A stretch of 48,767 nt of DNA from Sphingomonas mali NBRC 15500 (GTDB lineage: Bacteria > Pseudomonadota > Alphaproteobacteria > Sphingomonadales > Sphingomonadaceae). The stretch covers positions 1 through 48,767 of the forward strand of contig NZ_BCYX01000029.1 of NCBI RefSeq assembly GCF_001598415.1, given 5' to 3'. Positions 44,088 to 48,767 of the stretch are shown piece after piece. The first letter of the stretch is position 1, and each line of letters begins with the position of its first letter. A program made the position numbers and the translations under genes. The notes under the pieces are model-generated. The model searched no databases and was not told where the DNA came from. It saw only the letters and a program-made list of their open reading frames with translations.

Positions 44088-46757
44088 ATGACGCAGTACG
44101 TGTACCGGTTCGGTGGTGGCGTTTCCGATGGGGGGAAAGGCGACAAGAATCTGCTGGGCGGCAAGGGCGCGAACCTTGCCGAAATGGCCTCGATCGGGCT
44201 GCCGGTGCCCCCGGGCTTCACCATCTCGACCGAGATGTGCACGCGTTATTATGACGAAGGCGCGGTCTTTCCCGACAGCCTGAGGGCCGAAGTCGCCGCG
44301 GGCATCGCGCATATCGAAAGCGTCACCGGCAAGAAGTTCGGCGATGCGTCGGATCCCTTGCTCGTCTCGGTCCGCTCGGGCGCGCGCGCCTCGATGCCGG
44401 GGATGATGGACACCGTGCTCAACCTTGGCCTCAACGACCACACCGTGGTCGGCCTGGCCAATGCCTCGGGCGACGAGCGTTTCGCCTGGGACAGCTATCG
44501 CCGCTTCATCCAGATGTATTCGGACGTGGTGCTCGAACTCGACCACGGATCGTTCGAGGAAGCGCTCGAAATCGCCAAGGAAGACAAGGGTTATTATCTC
44601 GACACCGAGATGACCGCCGCCGACTGGAAGGCGCTGGTCGATACCTACAAGAAATTGGTCGTCGAGCAGTGGGACAAGCCGTTCCCGCAGGACGTTCACG
44701 ATCAGCTGTGGGGCGCGGTCGGCGCGGTGTTCGGGTCGTGGCAGTCGGAGCGCGCCAAAGTCTATCGCCGGCTCAACGACATCCCGTCCGAATGGGGCAC
44801 CGCGGTCAACGTCCAGGCGATGGTGTTCGGCAATATGGGCGACACCTCGGCGACCGGTGTGGCGTTCACGCGCGATCCGGCAAAGGGCGACAATGCCTAT
44901 TATGGCGAGTTCCTGATCAACGCGCAGGGCGAGGACGTCGTCGCCGGCATCCGCACGCCGCAATATCTGACCAAGGCTGCGCGCGAAGAGGCCAATGCCA
45001 AACCGTTGTCGATGGAAGAGGCTTTGCCCGAAGTCTATCAGCAGCTCGCGGGCGTGTTCGACACGCTGGAAACGCATTACCGCGACATGCAGGACATCGA
45101 GTTCACGGTGCAGCAAGGCAAGCTCTGGATGCTGCAGACGCGGTCGGGCAAGCGCACCGCCAAGGCCGCGCTCAAGATTGCGGTCGACATGGCCAATGAA
45201 GGCTTGATCACGCGGGAGGAAGCGATCGCGCGCGTCGATCCGGCGGCGCTCGACCAATTGCTCCACCCGACGCTCGACCCCGCCGCGCCGCGCGACGTGC
45301 TGACCAAGGGCCTGCCGGCATCGCCGGGTGCCGCCTCGGGCAAGGTCGTGTTCGATGCCGATGCCGCGGAAAAGCGCGCGGCGGCGGGCGACGCGGTGAT
45401 CCTGGTCCGCACCGAAACCAGTCCCGAGGACATTCACGGCATGCACGCGGCGCGGGGCATCCTGACCGCGCGCGGCGGCATGACCAGCCACGCCGCCGTC
45501 GTGGCGCGCGGCATGGGTCGGCCGTGCGTGTCGGGCGCAGGCACCTTGTCGATCGACGCCAAGGCGAAGGTCATGCGCTGCGCCGGGCGCGAGGTGAACG
45601 AAGGCGACATCATCACGATCGACGGTGCGTCGGGCGAAGTGATGATCGGCGAAGTGCCGACCGTCCAGCCCGAGCTGGCCGGCGATTTCGGCACACTGAT
45701 GGAATGGGCCGATGGTGTCCGCCGGCTCAAGGTGCGCGCCAATGCCGAAACGCCGCTCGATGCCAAGACGGCGCGCGAGTTCGGCGCGGAAGGCATTGGT
45801 CTCTGCCGCACCGAGCACATGTTCTTCGACGCCAATCGCATCACCGCGGTCCGCCAGATGATCCTGGCCGAGGATGAAAAAGGCCGCCGCGCGGCGCTCG
45901 ACAAGCTGCTCCCAGAGCAGCGCAGCGACTTCGTCGAACTGTTCGAGGTGATGGCGGGGCTGCCCGTCACCATCCGCCTGCTCGACCCGCCGCTGCACGA
46001 ATTCCTGCCCCACGAGGAAGAAGAGTTCGCCGAAGTGGCTGAGGCCGCCGGCGTCGAGGTCGATTATCTCAAGCGCCGTGCCGCCGAACTCCATGAATTC
46101 AACCCGATGCTTGGCCATCGCGGTTGCCGGCTGGGCGTGACCTATCCCGAAATCTACGAGATGCAGGCACGCGCGATCTTCGAGGCGGCGGTCATCGTTG
46201 CGGAGAAATCGGGCGACGCACCGATTCCCGAAGTGATGATCCCATTGGTCGCGACGCGACGCGAACTCGAACTGATGAAGGACGTGGTCGACAAGGCGGC
46301 CAAGGCGGTGTTCGCCGACAAGGGGCGCGAGATCAGCTATTTCGTCGGCACGATGATCGAACTGCCGCGCGCCGCGCTCAAGGCAGGCGAGATCGCCGAA
46401 GTCGGGCAGTTTTTCTCGTTCGGTACCAATGACCTGACCCAGACCGCTTTGGGTGTCAGCCGCGACGACGCGGCGCGCTTCCTCGGCATCTATGTCGACA
46501 AGGGTATCTATCCCAAGGACCCGTTCGTCAGCCTCGACGTCGAAGGCGTCGGCGAGTTGATCCGCATCGCCGCCGAGCGCGGTCGCGCGACCCGGCCCGA
46601 TATCAAGCTCGGCATTTGCGGCGAGCATGGCGGCGATCCGGCATCGATCGCGTTCTGCGAGGAAGTCGGGCTCGATTACGTCTCGGCCTCGCCCTATCGC
46701 GTGCCGATCGCCCGGCTGGCCGCCGCGCAAGCGGCGCTGGGCAGCAAAGCGGGTTGA
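44088..46757 (+). CDS. ppdK: Pyruvate, phosphate dikinase (PpdK)
   Basis: 889-residue three-domain enzyme interconverting pyruvate + ATP + Pi with phosphoenolpyruvate + AMP + PPi. The N-terminal nucleotide-binding domain contains GGKGANLAEMASIGLPVPPG and SVRSGARASMPGMMDTVLNLG. The phosphohistidine swivelling domain has GGMTSHAAVVARGMG (His468). The C-terminal TIM-barrel domain has TEHMFFD, LGHRGCRLG, GTNDLTQTALGVSRDD and the catalytic Cys844 in GICGEHGGDP. Length is normal. In bacteria it usually works as a gluconeogenic or glycolytic bypass. Preceded by glyS by 71 nt; same orientation. Confidence 0.97.
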   Translation: MTQYVYRFGGGVSDGGKGDKNLLGGKGANLAEMASIGLPVPPGFTISTEMCTRYYDEGAVFPDSLRAEVAAGIAHIESVTGKKFGDASDPLLVSVRSGARASMPGMMDTVLNLGLNDHTVVGLANASGDERFAWDSYRRFIQMYSDVVLELDHGSFEEALEIAKEDKGYYLDTEMTAADWKALVDTYKKLVVEQWDKPFPQDVHDQLWGAVGAVFGSWQSERAKVYRRLNDIPSEWGTAVNVQAMVFGNMGDTSATGVAFTRDPAKGDNAYYGEFLINAQGEDVVAGIRTPQYLTKAAREEANAKPLSMEEALPEVYQQLAGVFDTLETHYRDMQDIEFTVQQGKLWMLQTRSGKRTAKAALKIAVDMANEGLITREEAIARVDPAALDQLLHPTLDPAAPRDVLTKGLPASPGAASGKVVFDADAAEKRAAAGDAVILVRTETSPEDIHGMHAARGILTARGGMTSHAAVVARGMGRPCVSGAGTLSIDAKAKVMRCAGREVNEGDIITIDGASGEVMIGEVPTVQPELAGDFGTLMEWADGVRRLKVRANAETPLDAKTAREFGAEGIGLCRTEHMFFDANRITAVRQMILAEDEKGRRAALDKLLPEQRSDFVELFEVMAGLPVTIRLLDPPLHEFLPHEEEEFAEVAEAAGVEVDYLKRRAAELHEFNPMLGHRGCRLGVTYPEIYEMQARAIFEAAVIVAEKSGDAPIPEVMIPLVATRRELELMKDVVDKAAKAVFADKGREISYFVGTMIELPRAALKAGEIAEVGQFFSFGTNDLTQTALGVSRDDAARFLGIYVDKGIYPKDPFVSLDVEGVGELIRIAAERGRATRPDIKLGICGEHGGDPASIAFCEEVGLDYVSASPYRVPIARLAAAQAALGSKAG

Positions 46758-46800
46758 GACGGGCTTGACTTCGCGCGCGCGGCGACCGCACTCAACGGCG

Positions 46801-47637
46801 ATGGATCTGGGCATGAAGCGCTGGCTGGTTCTCGCGATGGTGGCGCCGTTGGCGGCCTGTAATCCGTTCGCCAGCAATGACGGTCCGTCCGAAAAGGACA
46901 TTGCCGACGCCTTGGTTCGATCGGGGGCGAAGGTGCAGTCGACCGAGCGTATCGCGTGCAAGACGGCACCCGATCGGCCCGGCTATGTCTGCGATTATCG
47001 CGCGACGACCTGCAGTCCGTTCACCGGCAAGTGCGACAAGTCGGCGACGCGCACGGGCCGCTTCGTGCGCTATGGCGACAATTGGATGTTCCGCGACGAC
47101 GTGATCGATCCCAATCGCTATGTTCCGACGCCCGCGCCGAGCCCGGTGGCGAGCCCCGCGATCACTGATCTTTCGGCCAGGCCGGCGCCCACACCGACGC
47201 CGACGCCAACCGCGAGCGCGTCACCTGATCCGACGCCCTCGCCGACCGCGAAGCCAACGCCCAAGCCGAGTCCGACACCAAAGCCGACGCCCAAACCGAC
47301 ATCGACGCCGATCGCGAAGCCGACGCCCAAACCCACGCCGACCGCGAAACCCACGCCGAAACCGATCCCGGGTGGCGTCAACCGCACCTGGCTGTCGGGG
47401 CGCTGGGGCGCGGAGAATGGCGATTGCACGGCGCGGCGCGCGGTCAATTTCGGTCCCGGCGGCGGCTTCTACGGCAAGCGCGGCATGGGTCACTGGTCGC
47501 TCGACGGCAAGACGGTCAAGGTCACCGGCAATTACAGCGAAGACGACAAGCCGTTCGACCAGATTCTGAAGGTCGACCGTATCGGCGACGACGCGATGAT
47601 GATGGAAGGCAAGCGCTACCACCGCTGCCCGAACTGA
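46801..47637 (+). CDS. Proline-rich lipoprotein with Pro-Thr-Lys repeat spacer
   Basis: 278-residue lipoprotein: MKRWLVLAMVAPLAAC signal (starting at the second ATG, 46813) with lipobox LAAC. The N-terminal domain (about 25-110) has four cysteines: IACKTAPDRPGYVCDY, TCSPF and GKCDK. A spacer of about 70 residues repeats PTPKP, PTPTA and SPTPKP units, like a cell-wall-crossing linker. The C-terminal domain (about 190-278) contains VNRTWLSGRWGAENGDCTARRAV, split, and ends YHRCPN. Start could be 46801 or 46813. The N-terminal domain may face the periplasm with the C-terminal domain displayed at distance; function unknown. Confidence 0.8.
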   Translation: MDLGMKRWLVLAMVAPLAACNPFASNDGPSEKDIADALVRSGAKVQSTERIACKTAPDRPGYVCDYRATTCSPFTGKCDKSATRTGRFVRYGDNWMFRDDVIDPNRYVPTPAPSPVASPAITDLSARPAPTPTPTPTASASPDPTPSPTAKPTPKPSPTPKPTPKPTSTPIAKPTPKPTPTAKPTPKPIPGGVNRTWLSGRWGAENGDCTARRAVNFGPGGGFYGKRGMGHWSLDGKTVKVTGNYSEDDKPFDQILKVDRIGDDAMMMEGKRYHRCPN

Positions 47638-47651
47638 CAGGGGAGGGGGTT

Positions 47652-48218
47652 ATGAAGCCCTGGATCCGATATGCGATCTGCGGTGTGCTCGGCTTGGCGC
47701 TGGGCGCAGGGGCTGCGATCCAGCACGTCCGTACGGGAGCGCTCGGCGCCAGCCGGGCGATCGGACCGTGGACGACGGGCAGCGATTTCGGCACCGCCCG
47801 AGCCGGCGCGTTCACTCGCGCGGTGGTCTCGCTCCGGGGCTTGCTCGCACTGCCGGCGCATGAGGCACGCTATTACAACGCCGCGGTCGACAGCGCGAAC
47901 GAGCCGCTCGAGGGTCGCTGCCGCTATCGCGTGTCGGGTGGATCGATCCCGGCCAAATGGTGGAGCCTGACGCTCTACGATCATCCGGGCTATCTGGTCG
48001 CCAACCAGGCCGGCCGGTTCTCGATCGCCAGCGCGGCTGTGTCCAACCCGGCCAAATGGGAAGTGATCGTGGCGCCGTCCGAACAGGCGGGATTGTGGCT
48101 GCCGACCGGGCGGATCGACCGGTTCGAGCTGACGCTGCGCGCCTATCTTCCCGATGACGGCGGCATCGGCAACATGACCCGCGACCAGCTGCCCTCGATC
48201 GTCAAGGAGGGATGCTGA
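47652..48218 (+). CDS. DUF1214-type exported protein
   Basis: 188-residue protein with an N-terminal anchor (YAICGVLGLALGAGAAIQHV). The body contains AHEARYYNAAVDSANEPLEG and the DUF1214 hallmark strand YRVSGGSIPAKWWSLTLYDHPGYL, then NPAKWEVIVAPSE and RFELTLRAYLPDDGG. It ends with a cysteine (IVKEGC). GGGAGGGGGTT precedes the ATG at 47652. Its stop overlaps the next gene (TGATG). DUF1214 and DUF1254 proteins are typically encoded side by side. Function unknown. Confidence 0.82.
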   Translation: MKPWIRYAICGVLGLALGAGAAIQHVRTGALGASRAIGPWTTGSDFGTARAGAFTRAVVSLRGLLALPAHEARYYNAAVDSANEPLEGRCRYRVSGGSIPAKWWSLTLYDHPGYLVANQAGRFSIASAAVSNPAKWEVIVAPSEQAGLWLPTGRIDRFELTLRAYLPDDGGIGNMTRDQLPSIVKEGC

Positions 48219-48739
48219 TGCGCCGCTGGCTGTTCCCGCTGCTGCTCGGGCTGGTGCTGGCGTTTGCCGGCTATCATCTCGCGCTTGTGCAATTCCCACG
48301 CGTGCTGATGGGCCTCGCCACACACCGTATCGCCAAGGGCGCGGGCTACAACACCATGTTCGCTGCGCCGCTCGCCACCGACAAGGCGCGTGCGATCGTC
48401 CGGCCAAGTCCCGATTTGGCCTATTCGTCCTGCCCGTTCGACTTGTCCAAGGGGCCGGTCCTCGTCGATGTCGCGCCGGTGCCCGCGCTTTACTGGTCGC
48501 TGTCGATCTTCGATGCGCGCACCGACGTCGCCTATGTCCGCAACAATATCGAGGCCGCCAACCAGCCGATCCGTGTCGCCATCGCGCAAGCCGGCCAGCC
48601 GGTCCCCGACGGCATGACCGCGGTCCGCGTCAAGGGCACGACCGGGATCGCGTTGATCCGAATCCTGGTGCCCGATCGTAGTCAGTTTCCTGCGATCGAC
48701 GCCGCGCGCAAGAAATCGAGCTGCAAGGCGCTGAGTTAG
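48218..48739 (+). CDS. DUF1254-type exported protein
   Basis: 173-residue protein with an N-terminal membrane anchor (RRWLFPLLLGLVLAFAGYH). The DUF1254 segment is YNTMFAAPLATDKARAIVRP with SPDLAYSSCPFDLSKG, and PVPALYWSLSIFDARTDVAYVRN follows. It ends with KSSCKALS. ATG 48218 overlaps the previous stop codon and has GGAGG 8 nt upstream; ATG 48212 would sit directly on it. Functions as a pair with the DUF1214 gene, by analogy only. The stop codon is followed by another dispersed repeat copy at the window end. Confidence 0.82.
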   Translation: MRRWLFPLLLGLVLAFAGYHLALVQFPRVLMGLATHRIAKGAGYNTMFAAPLATDKARAIVRPSPDLAYSSCPFDLSKGPVLVDVAPVPALYWSLSIFDARTDVAYVRNNIEAANQPIRVAIAQAGQPVPDGMTAVRVKGTTGIALIRILVPDRSQFPAIDAARKKSSCKALS

Positions 48740-48744
48740 GGAAA

Positions 48745-48767
48745 TAATTTCCCTCTCCCCTTGTGGG
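48745..48767 (+). repeat. Start of another dispersed repeat copy (cut by window end)
   Basis: TAATTTCCCTCTCCCCTT (48745-48762) is identical to 12063-12080 and continues TTGTGGG like the glyS copy. The element begins 5 nt after the last stop codon and runs out of the window. It supports the TAATTT boundary as the true left end of the family. Confidence 0.75.

Noticed and set aside
43698..46961. Very long reverse-strand open frame opposite ppdK
   Set aside because: High GC bias keeps the complementary third frame open; the forward PpdK is complete with all motifs, so this is a shadow.
1..48767. tRNA, rRNA, tmRNA and insertion sequences
   Set aside because: No GTTCRANNC T-loops in cloverleaf context, no rRNA-like stretches and no transposase motifs were seen on reading both strands.

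Overview
The window is ordinary chromosomal DNA of a GC-rich alphaproteobacterium, most likely Sphingomonas or a close relative. The evidence is a GcrA cell-cycle regulator, the metZ-apaG and argD-argF-hslO pairings, a cytochrome bc1 operon with a full-length cytochrome c1, queC-queE, a two-subunit glycyl-tRNA synthetase followed by ppdK, and intergenic palindromic repeats of the kind common in sphingomonads. No transposase, integrase, phage gene, CRISPR array, rRNA or tRNA was recognised.

Layout: (1) 0.1-3.4 kb, a packed forward operon metZ-apaG-LysR-GNAT-membrane protein. (2) 3.4-8.8 kb, reverse genes for a beta-lactamase-fold serine hydrolase, a TonB-C-like periplasmic protein, parE and gcrA. 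(3) 8.9-10.6 kb, a lone ABC-2 permease and a secreted low-complexity protein. (4) 10.6-14.7 kb, a structured leader with an intrinsic terminator, then argD-argF-hslO and a small secreted protein. (5) 14.7-16.3 kb, a candidate small RNA with its own terminator, then queC-queE. (6) 16.3-21.2 kb, secreted proteins, lipB, two integral membrane proteins, hemF and trmL. (7) 21.4-24.8 kb, petABC and apt. (8) 24.9-30.5 kb, a Gly/Tyr-rich lipoprotein, a MaoC dehydratase, a phosphodiesterase, and a probable copper/soft-metal operon (glutaredoxin-MauE fusion, Met/His-rich peptide, Met-rich outer-membrane barrel) controlled by a divergent MerR-family gene. (9) 30.6-36.6 kb, ychF, a large low-complexity lipoprotein, small exported proteins, a 2OG-Fe oxygenase and pth. 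(10) 36.7-40.5 kb, rplY, a 52-residue RMF-like gene, two tandem TraB/GumN proteins and an XRE regulator/membrane-protein pair. (11) 40.6-48.7 kb, glyQ, glyS, ppdK, a proline-rich lipoprotein and a DUF1214/DUF1254 pair.

Most genes are housekeeping: methionine, arginine, queuosine, heme, lipoate and purine salvage metabolism, translation, respiration and DNA topology. The interesting material is mainly non-coding or at the edges of genes. A dispersed palindromic repeat lies in frame inside glyS, and relatives of it occur at 3.4, 12.1 and 48.7 kb. A 23+21-nt perfect inverted repeat fills the glyQ-glyS spacer and leaves glyS without a visible ribosome binding site. A 33-bp perfect inverted repeat lies at 34.9 kb. 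Two independent structured RNA candidates with good terminators precede argD and queC. The MerR-family protein combines a mercury-type DNA-binding domain and operator with a CueR-like two-cysteine metal site. I see no clearly new multi-gene system; the copper-type operon and the repeat insertion in glyS are the best candidates for follow-up.
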